Assembly (NCBI GenBank): GCA_041591915.1 | Contig: JBFHRB010000219.1 | Coordinates: 1-5,676 of the forward strand | Direction: 5' to 3' | Length of the DNA: 5,676 bases | Origin: JBFHRB01 sp041591915 | GTDB lineage: Bacteria; Actinomycetota; Nitriliruptoria; Nitriliruptorales; Nitriliruptoraceae | In this document: in pieces, positions 1 through 5,655 of the stretch | How positions within the stretch are numbered: the stretch's first letter is position 1 | How the letters are laid out: every line of letters begins with the position of its first letter | Made by a program: the position numbers and the translations under genes | Notes under the pieces: generated by a model | The model's input: only the letters and a program-made list of their open reading frames with translations | Database searches by the model: none | What the model was told of the DNA's origin: nothing

Positions 1-868
1 CGCCGCCGGGCTCGTCAACCGACTGTCGGCATCGCCGCACCTCGCACGGATCGTCGCGCTCGGGCTCGTGACGTACGCGATCCCGACGGGCCTGCTCGTG
101 CTCACCGACCAGGCGTGGCTCGGCTTCACCGCGCAGGTGATCCGCGGAGCCGGCTGGCTGGTCGTCGACGTGCTCGCCATCACCGCGATGCAACGCGCCG
201 TGTCGCCCGAGGTCATGGCCCGCGTGTTCGGCGTCATGATGACGCTGGCGGTCGGCGGCATGGCGGCCGGGGCCCTCGTCACGCCCGTCCTGCTCGACGT
301 CACCACGCTCGCGACCGTCCTCGTCCTGTACGGCGCGATCACCCCGATCCTCCTGCTGCCGCTGTACCCGCGGCTGACGGCCATCGACCGCGCCGCCAAG
401 GACCAGCTCGCCGTCATCGAGCCGCGAGTGCGTGCGCTGCGGCGGCTCGGCATCTTCGCGGCGGCCTCGCGGACGTCGCTGGAGCGGCTGGCCACCGGCC
501 TCGAGGAGCGGCACGTCGCGGCGGACGAGTACGTCCTGCGCGAGGGCGACCCCGCCGACGCGCTGTACGTGCTGATCGACGGCGAGGTCTCGGTCATCGC
601 CAAGCAGCATCGCACGCGCGGCCGGAGGGTGGCCACGCTGGAGCCGCTCACCTACTTCGGCGAGATCGGCCTGCTCGAGGAGATCCCACGCACCGCGTCC
701 GTGCGGACGCTGACCGAGTGCGACCTGTTCCGGATCGACGGCGACGACTTCCTCGAGGCGCTGAACGGGTTCGACTCGCCGTCGCTGCTCGACGGCGCTG
801 CCCGACGACTCCGCCGCACCGCGCCGTCGTACGAGCCGAAGGGCGAGCTCGCCGACGTGGCCAGCTGA
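1..868 (+). CDS. MFS-type transporter fused to a C-terminal cyclic-nucleotide-binding domain (5' end missing)
   Basis: Frame 2 is open from the left edge to the TGA at 866-868, giving 288 visible residues; the true start lies outside the window and the GTG at 68 is probably an internal valine. Hydrophobic segments at about bases 41-110, 112-185, 227-295 and 308-370 look like the last helices of a major facilitator. The stretch RGAGWLVVDVLA followed by Q-R-x-V-S-P-E-V-x-x-R-V-F-G resembles the loop region of MFS exporters of the EntS/MFS_3 type. After a charged linker (about 371-444), bases 445-765 encode a CRP/PKA-like cNMP-binding domain with the phosphate-binding cassette FGEIGLLEEIPRTAS. 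The Glu (662-664) and Arg (689-691) that contact the cyclic phosphate and ribose in CAP and PKA are both present, so ligand binding is plausible. I infer an inner-membrane transporter gated by, or sensing, a cyclic nucleotide; the cargo is unknown. No helix-turn-helix follows, so it is not a Crp regulator. The family call is firm, the function is not. Confidence 0.88.
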   Translation, partial: AAGLVNRLSASPHLARIVALGLVTYAIPTGLLVLTDQAWLGFTAQVIRGAGWLVVDVLAITAMQRAVSPEVMARVFGVMMTLAVGGMAAGALVTPVLLDVTTLATVLVLYGAITPILLLPLYPRLTAIDRAAKDQLAVIEPRVRALRRLGIFAAASRTSLERLATGLEERHVAADEYVLREGDPADALYVLIDGEVSVIAKQHRTRGRRVATLEPLTYFGEIGLLEEIPRTASVRTLTECDLFRIDGDDFLEALNGFDSPSLLDGAARRLRRTAPSYEPKGELADVAS

Positions 869-931
869 GTCGCGCCCGCCTGACGCCGAAGGGCCCCTCA
901 CGCCGCGACGCTCGGCCCGTGTCTGCCAGCG

Positions 932-956
932 CCGTGACGGCGATGATGGTCACCGG
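932..956. promoter_or_regulatory. Inverted repeat upstream of the SDR gene, possible operator
   Basis: GTGAC (934-938) and GTCAC (949-953) form an inverted repeat with a 10-base spacer; the flanking CC and CGG extend the match if one base is bulged. It sits about 36-56 bases before the SDR start, where an operator could lie. The spacing does not fit the Crp-type GTG-N8-CAC site. It could be chance in GC-rich DNA; no convincing -35/-10 pair was found beside it. Confidence 0.22.
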
Positions 957-989
957 TCGCCGCGCACGCGGCCCGTCGAGGAGTGCACC

Positions 990-1796
990 GTGAAGGTCAT
1001 GGGGAAGGTCATCGTCGTCACCGGAGGCGGCAACGGCATCGGCCGCGAGGTCGTGCTGGAGCTCCTGCGCCGCGGCGCACGGGTCGCCGCCGTCGACCTG
1101 AGGAAGGAGAGCCTGGACGACACCGCCGTGCTCGCCCGCGCAGGCGAGAGCCTCGCGACGTTCGCGCTCGACATCACCGACCGCGACGCCGTCCTCGCGC
1201 TCCCCGAGCAGATCGACACCGCGCTGGGGGCGCCCGACGGGCTCATCAACGTCGCCGGCATCATCCAGCCGTTCGTGAAGCTCGTCGACCTCGACTTCGA
1301 CGTCATCGAGCGCGTCATCGACGTGAACCTGTACGGCACGCTGAACACCATCAAGGCGTTCCTGCCCGGCCTGATCGCCCGGCCCATCGCGCACATCGTG
1401 AACGTGTCGAGCATGGGCGGCTTCCTGCCGGTGCCCGGCCAGACCATCTACGGCGCCAGCAAGGCCGCCGTGAAGCTGATGTCCGAGGGCCTCTACGCGG
1501 AGCTGCTCGACACCGCGGTGGGCGTGACGTGCGTCATGCCCGGCGGCGTCCGGACGCAGATCACGGCGAACTCCGGCGTCGAGTCGCCGATGTCCGAGGA
1601 GGAGATCGAGTCCTCGAAGATGCCGGTCACCGAACCCGACGAGGCAGCGCGCCAGATCATCGACGCGATGGAACACGACCGGCTCCACCTCTACATCGGG
1701 ATCGACTCGCGGCTGATGAATGTCGCGAGCCGCCTCGCCCCGAAGCCCGCCACGCACCTGATCACCCGCCAGATGAAGGAGCTGCTCGGCACCTGA
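990..1796 (+). CDS. Short-chain dehydrogenase/reductase (SDR family, classical type)
   Basis: This 268-residue protein is a full-length classical SDR: a single-domain Rossmann-fold, NAD(P)-dependent oxidoreductase acting on an alcohol or carbonyl. The cofactor glycine motif T-G-G-G-N-G-I-G is at residues 11-18, and an Asp at position 36, at the end of the second beta strand (VAAVDLR), favours NAD(H) over NADP(H). N-V-A-G is at 87-90. The catalytic tetrad is complete: N113, S141, Y154 and K158 (Y-G-A-S-K). P-G-G-V-R-T at 184-189 is the usual loop after the sixth strand. The C-terminal tail (about 225-268, with YIGIDSRLMN) is of a kind seen in actinobacterial SDRs; the substrate cannot be deduced. 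GTG at 990 is chosen because GAGGAG lies at 978-983, six bases upstream; the ATG at 999 is a less well-spaced alternative. The gene follows the MFS gene by 121 bases and converges on the Sua5 gene, so it may be monocistronic or weakly linked to the gene before it. Confidence 0.95.
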   Translation: MKVMGKVIVVTGGGNGIGREVVLELLRRGARVAAVDLRKESLDDTAVLARAGESLATFALDITDRDAVLALPEQIDTALGAPDGLINVAGIIQPFVKLVDLDFDVIERVIDVNLYGTLNTIKAFLPGLIARPIAHIVNVSSMGGFLPVPGQTIYGASKAAVKLMSEGLYAELLDTAVGVTCVMPGGVRTQITANSGVESPMSEEEIESSKMPVTEPDEAARQIIDAMEHDRLHLYIGIDSRLMNVASRLAPKPATHLITRQMKELLGT

Positions 1797-1803
1797 CGAG
1801 CGG

Positions 1804-1823
1804 CGGCGATGACGTCAGCGCCG
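1804..1823. terminator. Imperfect palindrome at the convergent SDR/Sua5 junction, possible bidirectional terminator
   Basis: A 20-base inverted repeat centred between 1813 and 1814 has arms CGGCG and CGCCG, one mismatched pair (1809/1818) and the core TGACGTCA. It covers most of the 18-base gap after the SDR stop and overlaps the Sua5 stop codon (TGA on the minus strand at 1817-1815). No T-run follows on either side. The position between convergent genes suits a terminator, but the stem is modest. Confidence 0.3.
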
Positions 1824-2765
1824 GCCCGCAGCCCGGACGAGCCGATCCATGACGGCGCGCCCGACGCCTGTCGCGTCGACGGTCTCGACCACGATGACGT
1901 CGGCGCGGTCGTCGTCGGCCGCGCGCAGGGCTGCGTAGAGACGCGCAGCGAGCTCGTCAGGTCCGTCGACGACCGTGGTCGGGATGTCGCGGGCGGGCGA
2001 GCCCGCGACGAGGTGGACGCGGAGGCCGGTGGCCGCGGCCTCGGTGGCGACGTCGGGGCCGGTACCCGGGTCGGCCAGCCGGACCTGGCAGGTCGGGGCG
2101 TAGTGGCGGTAGCGGGCACCGGGTGACGCGGCTGTGGCTGCCGCCCCGTCGTCGTCGGCACCGAGCTGCTCGCGCGTGACGGTGCCGTCCCGGAGCACGA
2201 CCGGCCGGGACCCGCGGGCGTCGACGACGGTCGACTCGACCCCGATCGGGCACGGCCCCCCGTCGACGATGGCGGCGATGCGCCCGTCGAGGTCCTCGGC
2301 GACGTGGGCGGCGGTCGTCGGGGACGGGCGCCCCGACCGGTACGCCGACGGCGCCGCGACGGGCACGCCGGCAGCCACGAGGAGGCGGCGAGCGATCGGG
2401 TGGCCCGGCACGCGCACGGCGACGGTCGGGTGGCCGCCGCGGGTGATCTCGGGGACCTCCGGTCGGGCGTCCAGGACCAGCGTGAGCGGGCCCGGCCAGT
2501 GGTCCGCCGCGAGGCGGGTGGCGAGCGGCGTCCGGTGGGCGACGCGGTCCAGCTGGTCGTCGTCGCCCAGGTGGACGATCAGCGGGTTGTCCGCCGGGCG
2601 GTCCTTCGCCTCGAAGAGGGCGGCGACGGCAGCCGGGTCGAGCGCGCTGGCCCCGAGTCCGTACACGGTCTCGGTCGGGAACGCGACGAGCTCACCTGCG
2701 CACAGCAGACGCGCCGCGGCGGCGATGCCGTCGGGGTCGGCGGGCAGGAGGCGGGTCGTGGTCAC
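1815..2765 (-). CDS. sua5: L-threonylcarbamoyladenylate synthase, two-domain Sua5 type
   Basis: This 316-residue protein matches the YrdC/Sua5 family, which condenses threonine, bicarbonate and ATP into threonylcarbamoyl-AMP; TsaD then uses it to make t6A at position 37 of ANN-decoding tRNAs in the cytoplasm. The YrdC-like domain spans about residues 10-200: FPTETVYGLG (29-38), K54-x-R56 in EAKDRPADNPL, WPGPLT (90-95), R-V-P (118-120), P-S-A-Y-R-S-G-R-P-S-P-T (139-150), and GVEST (175-179). The linker P-G-A-R-Y-R-H-Y-A-P at 215-224 is diagnostic of the two-domain Sua5 form, and a smaller C-terminal domain (about 228-316) follows. The family signature is S-A-N; here the third residue is Tyr142 (codon TAC, minus strand 2342-2340), a departure discussed in the findings. 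The GTG start at 2765 gives the usual family N-terminus (TTTRLLP) but has no recognisable ribosome-binding site, so translation may be leaderless; an in-frame GTG at 2789 is the alternative. It is divergent from the cation transporter gene and convergent with the SDR gene. Confidence 0.94.
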   Translation of the reverse strand: MTTTRLLPADPDGIAAAARLLCAGELVAFPTETVYGLGASALDPAAVAALFEAKDRPADNPLIVHLGDDDQLDRVAHRTPLATRLAADHWPGPLTLVLDARPEVPEITRGGHPTVAVRVPGHPIARRLLVAAGVPVAAPSAYRSGRPSPTTAAHVAEDLDGRIAAIVDGGPCPIGVESTVVDARGSRPVVLRDGTVTREQLGADDDGAAATAASPGARYRHYAPTCQVRLADPGTGPDVATEAAATGLRVHLVAGSPARDIPTTVVDGPDELAARLYAALRAADDDRADVIVVETVDATGVGRAVMDRLVRAAGRR

Positions 2766-2797
2766 GCGTGCAGGGTGGCAGGTCGACACCCGCGACG

Positions 2798-2820
2798 GCG
2801 AGCCGGCTCCGTACGCTCGC
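2798..2820. promoter_or_regulatory. Nested inverted repeats in the divergent intergenic region, possible operator
   Basis: GCGAGC (2798-2803) and GCTCGC (2815-2820) are inverted arms with an 11-base spacer, and the 10-base perfect palindrome GAGCCGGCTC (2800-2809) overlaps the left arm. They lie in the 81-base gap between the divergent Sua5 and cation transporter genes, where promoters for both must sit. TACGCT at 2812-2817 could be a -10 element for the plus-strand gene, but no matching -35 is visible. GC-rich palindromes arise easily by chance, so this is a weak call. Confidence 0.22.
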
Positions 2821-2835
2821 GCCCGGGCACGCACG

Positions 2836-2841
2836 TGAGGA
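2836..2841 (+). promoter_or_regulatory. Ribosome-binding site deciding the TTG start of the cation transporter
   Basis: TGAGGA at 2836-2841 is complementary to the 16S anti-Shine-Dalgarno end and is spaced five bases from TTG at 2847. This supports the TTG over the in-frame GTG at 2835, whose last two bases lie inside the site. Confidence 0.6.
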
Positions 2842-2846
2842 CCCCC

Positions 2847-3635
2847 TTGACGACCAGCCGGTACCGCGTCGCGGACATGGATTGCGCGGCCGAGGAGCAG
2901 CTCGTCCGCCTGGCCCTTGCCGACGTGGACGGGGTCGAGGCCGTCGAGGTCCGGCTCGACGCCCGCGAGGTGCTGGTGGCCCACGCCACGGACAGGCGCG
3001 AGCTCGACCGCGCCATGCAGGGCCTGGGGCTCGGTGCGGTCCACCTCACCGACGGAGCCGAGCAGGTGGACCAACGCACCGGAGGCGCCGAGCGGCCCGC
3101 CCTCGTCTTCGCGCTCGCCGTCAACGCACTGTTCTTCGTCGGCGAGGTCACCTTCGGGCTCCTCAGCCGATCGATGGGCGTCGTCGCCGACGGCCTGGAC
3201 ATGGGCGCCGACGCGGCGGTCTACCTCCTCAGCGTCGTGGCGGTCGGTGCAACCACGGCACGCAAGAAGCGGTACGCCCGTGCGAGCGGCTACGCCCAGC
3301 TCGGCCTGGCCGGCGTCGGGCTCGTCGAGGTGGTGCGCCGGTTCGTCGTGCCGGGTGATGCACCCGACCCGGCAGCGATGGCGATGGTCACCACGCTCGC
3401 CCTCGCCGGCAACGTCGCCGTGCTCGTGGTGCTGCGCAGGGTCCGCACCGGCGAGGCCCACATCGAGGCGAGCTGGATCTTCACGGCCAACGACGTCATC
3501 GCGAACCTGCTCGTCCTCGCCGCAGCGGGAGCCGTCGCGCTGCTGTCGTCCGCCGTTCCCGACCTGGTGGCTGGTGCGATCATCTTCGGCGTCGTGCTCA
3601 ACGGCGCCAGGCGGATCCTGACCCTGAGCCGGTAG
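2847..3635 (+). CDS. Cation-diffusion-facilitator-like cation transporter with N-terminal HMA-like domain
   Basis: The 262-residue protein begins with an HMA (metallochaperone-like) fold at about residues 4-68: YRVADMDCAAEEQLVRLAL, then D-G-V-E-A-V-E-V. The usual metal motif C-x-x-C is reduced to C13-A-A-E16. A membrane part follows with hydrophobic segments near 85-106, 110-135, 149-168, 177-197, 217-234 and 237-252. The second helix carries D118-x-x-x-D122, matching the metal site of CDF zinc exporters such as YiiP; the fifth carries N215-D216-V-I-A-N220 where YiiP has H-x-x-x-D. The C-terminal cytoplasmic domain of canonical CDF proteins is absent: the chain ends about ten residues after the last helix. 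The layout matches a known group of short 'cation transporter' proteins with MDC(A/P)-x-EE N-termini, probably exporting a divalent metal; which metal is unknown. TTG at 2847 is chosen because TGAGGA (2836-2841) is a good ribosome-binding site five bases upstream and the HMA fold starts just after it. GTG at 2835 is in frame and is the alternative, but it overlaps that site. Confidence 0.85.
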   Translation: MTTSRYRVADMDCAAEEQLVRLALADVDGVEAVEVRLDAREVLVAHATDRRELDRAMQGLGLGAVHLTDGAEQVDQRTGGAERPALVFALAVNALFFVGEVTFGLLSRSMGVVADGLDMGADAAVYLLSVVAVGATTARKKRYARASGYAQLGLAGVGLVEVVRRFVVPGDAPDPAAMAMVTTLALAGNVAVLVVLRRVRTGEAHIEASWIFTANDVIANLLVLAAAGAVALLSSAVPDLVAGAIIFGVVLNGARRILTLSR

Positions 3636-3641
3636 GGCCGA

Positions 3642-3656
3642 CCGAGCCGCGCTCGG
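3642..3656. terminator. Short hairpin after the cation transporter gene, possible terminator
   Basis: CCGAGC (3642-3647) and GCTCGG (3651-3656) form a 6-bp GC-rich stem with a three-base loop, starting seven bases after the transporter stop codon. No T-run follows; many actinobacterial terminators lack one. It may act together with the palindrome at 3661-3682. Confidence 0.4.
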
Positions 3657-3660
3657 GCTG

Positions 3661-3682
3661 GATCCCCTCGTCGACGAGGATC
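3661..3682. terminator. Palindrome between convergent genes, likely bidirectional terminator
   Basis: Positions 3666-3679 are a perfect 14-base palindrome (CCTCGTCGACGAGG). Outside it GAT (3661-3663) and ATC (3680-3682) also pair, leaving two bulged C residues (3664-3665). As RNA it folds the same way on both strands with a TCGA loop. It lies between the cation transporter stop (3635) and the ABC ATPase stop (3689-3691 on the minus strand), so it could end both transcripts. Confidence 0.5.
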
Positions 3683-3688
3683 GCTGGC

Positions 3689-4516
3689 CTACTCGTCCAG
3701 GGCGCCCGTCATGATGGCGACCGCCTCCGACATGGAGTGCGACTCGGGGGTGACCACGGCAGCGCGTCGACCGAGGCGCTGGATGTGGATGCGATCGGCC
3801 ACCTCGAAGACGTCCGGCATGCTGTGGCTGATGATGATCACGGGCAGCCCCTTGGCCTTCAGCTCCTCGATGAGGTTGAGGACCTGGCGGGTCTCCCGGA
3901 CGCCGAGTGCAGCGGTCGGCTCGTCGAGGATCACGACCTTGCTGCCGAAAGCCGCCGCACGGGCCACCGCAACGGCCTGGCGCTGGCCTCCGGACAGCGT
4001 CTCGACCGCCTGCGTGATGTCCTGCAGCGTCCCGATGCCGAGGTCGTCGAGGGCTTCCTGCGCGCGCTTCCGCATCCCGGACCGGTCGACCACCCGCAGG
4101 ACGCTCCCGACGAAGCCCGGCTTCCGCGTCTCGCGGCCGAGGAACAGGTTCGCCGCGATGTCCAGAGCCGGCGCCACGGCCAGGGTCTGGTGCACGGTCT
4201 CGATGCCTGCGCGCTGGGCGTCGGTCGGCGAGCGGAAGTGCTGTACCTGGCCCTCGAGGGTGATCGTCCCCTCGTCGGGGATCATCGCCCCGCCGAGGCA
4301 CTTGATGAGCGACGACTTGCCGGCGCCGTTGTCCCCGATCACCGCGAGCACCTCGCCCGGATAGAGCTCGAGGTCGGCACCAGCGAGGGCCGTCACCCGC
4401 CCGAAGCGCTTCACGAGACCCTTCGCCTCGAGGATCGGAGCGCGATCCGGGGTTGCCACGGCAGCGGCGCCGGCGCTTCCCTGGGTCGTGTCGGCCATCG
4501 GCTCGTTACCACTCAT
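3689..4516 (-). CDS. Sugar ABC transporter ATP-binding protein, single-domain FrcA-like
   Basis: The 275-residue protein is the cytoplasmic ATPase of a carbohydrate importer. All nucleotide-binding elements are intact: Walker A G-D-N-G-A-G-K-S-S (61-69), Q-loop Gln110 (VHQTLAVAP), signature L-S-G-G-Q-R-Q (174-180), Walker B V-V-I-L-D-E-P (194-200), D-loop A-A-L-G (202-205) and switch His231. About 25 weakly conserved residues precede the ATPase fold. It has one ATPase domain, unlike RbsA or XylG with two tandem domains (about 500 residues); the length and the tail RLGRRAAVV...SEAVAIMTGAL resemble FrcA of frcBCA fructose importers, so two copies would be needed per transporter. The ATG at 4516 overlaps the permease stop as ATGA, with AGGAAGG seven bases upstream, and is preferred to the in-frame ATG at 4537, which lies inside the permease gene. 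It is the last gene of the operon before a palindromic terminator candidate. The substrate is not readable from the ATPase. Confidence 0.94.
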   Translation of the reverse strand: MSGNEPMADTTQGSAGAAAVATPDRAPILEAKGLVKRFGRVTALAGADLELYPGEVLAVIGDNGAGKSSLIKCLGGAMIPDEGTITLEGQVQHFRSPTDAQRAGIETVHQTLAVAPALDIAANLFLGRETRKPGFVGSVLRVVDRSGMRKRAQEALDDLGIGTLQDITQAVETLSGGQRQAVAVARAAAFGSKVVILDEPTAALGVRETRQVLNLIEELKAKGLPVIIISHSMPDVFEVADRIHIQRLGRRAAVVTPESHSMSEAVAIMTGALDE

Positions 4517-5547
4517 TGCCCGACCTTCCTGATCCACTGGTCAAGCCCCACGGCGACCAGGATGAGCGCCCCGATCGCCATGTTGACGTAGAACACGTCG
4601 ACCCCGGCGAGGCTCAACCCGACGCGGAACACCGTGACGATGAGGGCGCCGATGAGCGTGCCGAGGAGTCTGCCGCGGCCGCCGAAGAGGCTGGTGCCAC
4701 CGATCACGACCGCGGTGATGGAGGCCAGGTTGGCGTCGGCCGCGGCGTTGACGCTGGCGGAGAGCGACCGGCCGATCTGGACCCACCCGCCGAGCGCGTA
4801 GAAGACCCCGGCGACCATGTAGACGCTCAGGAGGACGCGGTTGACCTTGATCCCCGCGAGCCGTGACGCCTCGGCGTCGTCGCCCACCGCGTACAGGTGG
4901 CGCCCCCATGCCGTGTTGTTCAGCACGAAGGACATGGCCCCGTAGAGGCCGACGGCGAACAGCACGCCGACCGTCACCGGTACCTCGCCGAGGGTCACGC
5001 CCTTGCCCATCCACAGGAGCATCGAGTCGCGACCGATCGCGTCGGCGGAGAACGTCTGGGCCTCGCTGTAGACGAGCCCGACCGACTGGAAGACGTAGAA
5101 GGTGCCCAGCGTGACGATGAAGGGCGGTAGCGCGAGGCGCGTGACCAGGCCACCGTGGATCGCTCCGAGGAGCAGGCCGAGGAGGATGCCGACGAGGAGG
5201 GCGACGAGCGGGTTGACCGTGCCGACCAGGGGCAACCCGTCGACGACCGCCTTCGCCATCACGAGGTGCACGAGGATCATCGCGGTCCCGACGGCGAGAT
5301 CGATACCCGCGGTCAGGATGATCAGCGTCTGCCCGATGGCCAGCGTGGCCAGGACGGCCGTCTGCTGCAACATCAGGCCGACGGTCTGGGGCCGCCCGAA
5401 CCGACCGTCGCCGGTGATCGTGAAGACCACGAGGGCGAGGAGCAATACGAGCGCGGGGCTGATCACCGGGTAGCGGTGAAGCATCCGCTGGAGGCGATCC
5501 AGTGGCCCGAGTTCGGTCTGCGCGAGAGCACTGGCGGCGGCGGACAT
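4513..5547 (-). CDS. Sugar ABC transporter permease, RbsC/FrcC family
   Basis: The 344-residue protein is the membrane-spanning subunit of a carbohydrate importer (BPD_transp_2 family). Around ten hydrophobic segments are visible, near residues 28-45, 56-79, 84-102, 113-135, 142-160, 189-209, 238-256, 274-290, 294-316 and 318-338. Family hallmarks are QTLIILTAGIDLAVGT (73-88), the LPPFIVTLGT stretch (140-149), the cytoplasmic coupling loop GRHLYAVGDDAEASRLAGIK (215-234), and ASITAVVIGGTSLFGGRG (275-292) followed by LLGTLIGALI. ATG at 5547 is chosen because GGAGGAG on the minus strand ends five bases before it; the in-frame GTG at 5553 overlaps that site. The stop overlaps the ATPase start (ATGA), so the pair is translationally coupled and should be made in similar amounts. 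The permease-then-ATPase order fits frcBCA-type operons, predicting a substrate-binding-protein gene just beyond the right edge on the same strand. Fructose, ribose, xylose or inositol are all possible cargoes. Confidence 0.94.
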   Translation of the reverse strand: MSAAASALAQTELGPLDRLQRMLHRYPVISPALVLLLALVVFTITGDGRFGRPQTVGLMLQQTAVLATLAIGQTLIILTAGIDLAVGTAMILVHLVMAKAVVDGLPLVGTVNPLVALLVGILLGLLLGAIHGGLVTRLALPPFIVTLGTFYVFQSVGLVYSEAQTFSADAIGRDSMLLWMGKGVTLGEVPVTVGVLFAVGLYGAMSFVLNNTAWGRHLYAVGDDAEASRLAGIKVNRVLLSVYMVAGVFYALGGWVQIGRSLSASVNAAADANLASITAVVIGGTSLFGGRGRLLGTLIGALIVTVFRVGLSLAGVDVFYVNMAIGALILVAVGLDQWIRKVGQ

Positions 5548-5613
5548 GATCACTCCTCCCTGTTCCCGGGGGGGATTCCGGCTCGCGACCCTAGATGGCG
5601 AGTCGCCTGGACG

Positions 5614-5646
5614 CAGCAGGGCCGGCGATGTCTGCCGGCCCTGCTG
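5614..5646 (-). terminator. Strong intercistronic hairpin upstream of the permease gene
   Basis: CAGCAGGGCCGGC (5614-5626) and GCCGGCCCTGCTG (5634-5646) form a perfect 13-bp, very GC-rich stem with a seven-base loop, the strongest hairpin in the window. It ends 67 bases before the permease ATG. No T-run follows on the minus strand. It is likely a terminator or partial terminator/mRNA-stabilising element after a substrate-binding-protein gene outside the window; a terminator for an unrelated upstream gene is the alternative. The strand is assigned from the direction of the permease. Confidence 0.6.
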
Positions 5647-5655
5647 TGCGCGCCG

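Noticed and set aside
932..956. Crp-family binding site upstream of the SDR gene.
   Set aside because: The GTG and CAC half-sites are separated by 14 bases instead of the eight expected for Crp-type sites.
648..1757. Long minus-strand open frame opposite the cNMP domain and the SDR gene.
   Set aside because: The product is low-complexity and Asp/Arg/Val-rich, with no domain, and both plus-strand genes there have complete motifs.
1810..1817. TGACGTCA at the SDR/Sua5 junction as a regulatory site.
   Set aside because: It lies at the 3' ends of both genes, and is better explained as the core of the terminator-like palindrome 1804-1823.
2766..4301. A very long minus-strand open frame continuing upstream of the Sua5 gene, opposite the cation transporter and in another frame of the ATPase gene.
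   Set aside because: The translation is an Arg/Gly/Asp/His-rich composition with no recognisable domain until the Sua5 start at 2765, and well-supported genes occupy the same bases. It is a by-product of few stop codons in GC-rich DNA.
4516..4537. Upstream ATG at 4537 as the start of the ATPase.
   Set aside because: It lies inside the permease gene and adds seven unconserved residues that encode the AGGAAGG ribosome site of the better-placed ATG at 4516.
3737..4591. Plus-strand open frame opposite the ABC ATPase.
   Set aside because: The minus strand encodes a full ATPase with all nucleotide-binding motifs; the plus-strand translation has none.
5588..5593. TAGGGT on the minus strand as a -10 element for the permease gene.
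   Set aside because: It has the T-A-n-n-n-T form, but the base positions where a -35 should be (about 5611-5616) read CTGCGT, a poor match, and they fall in the arm of the strong hairpin.
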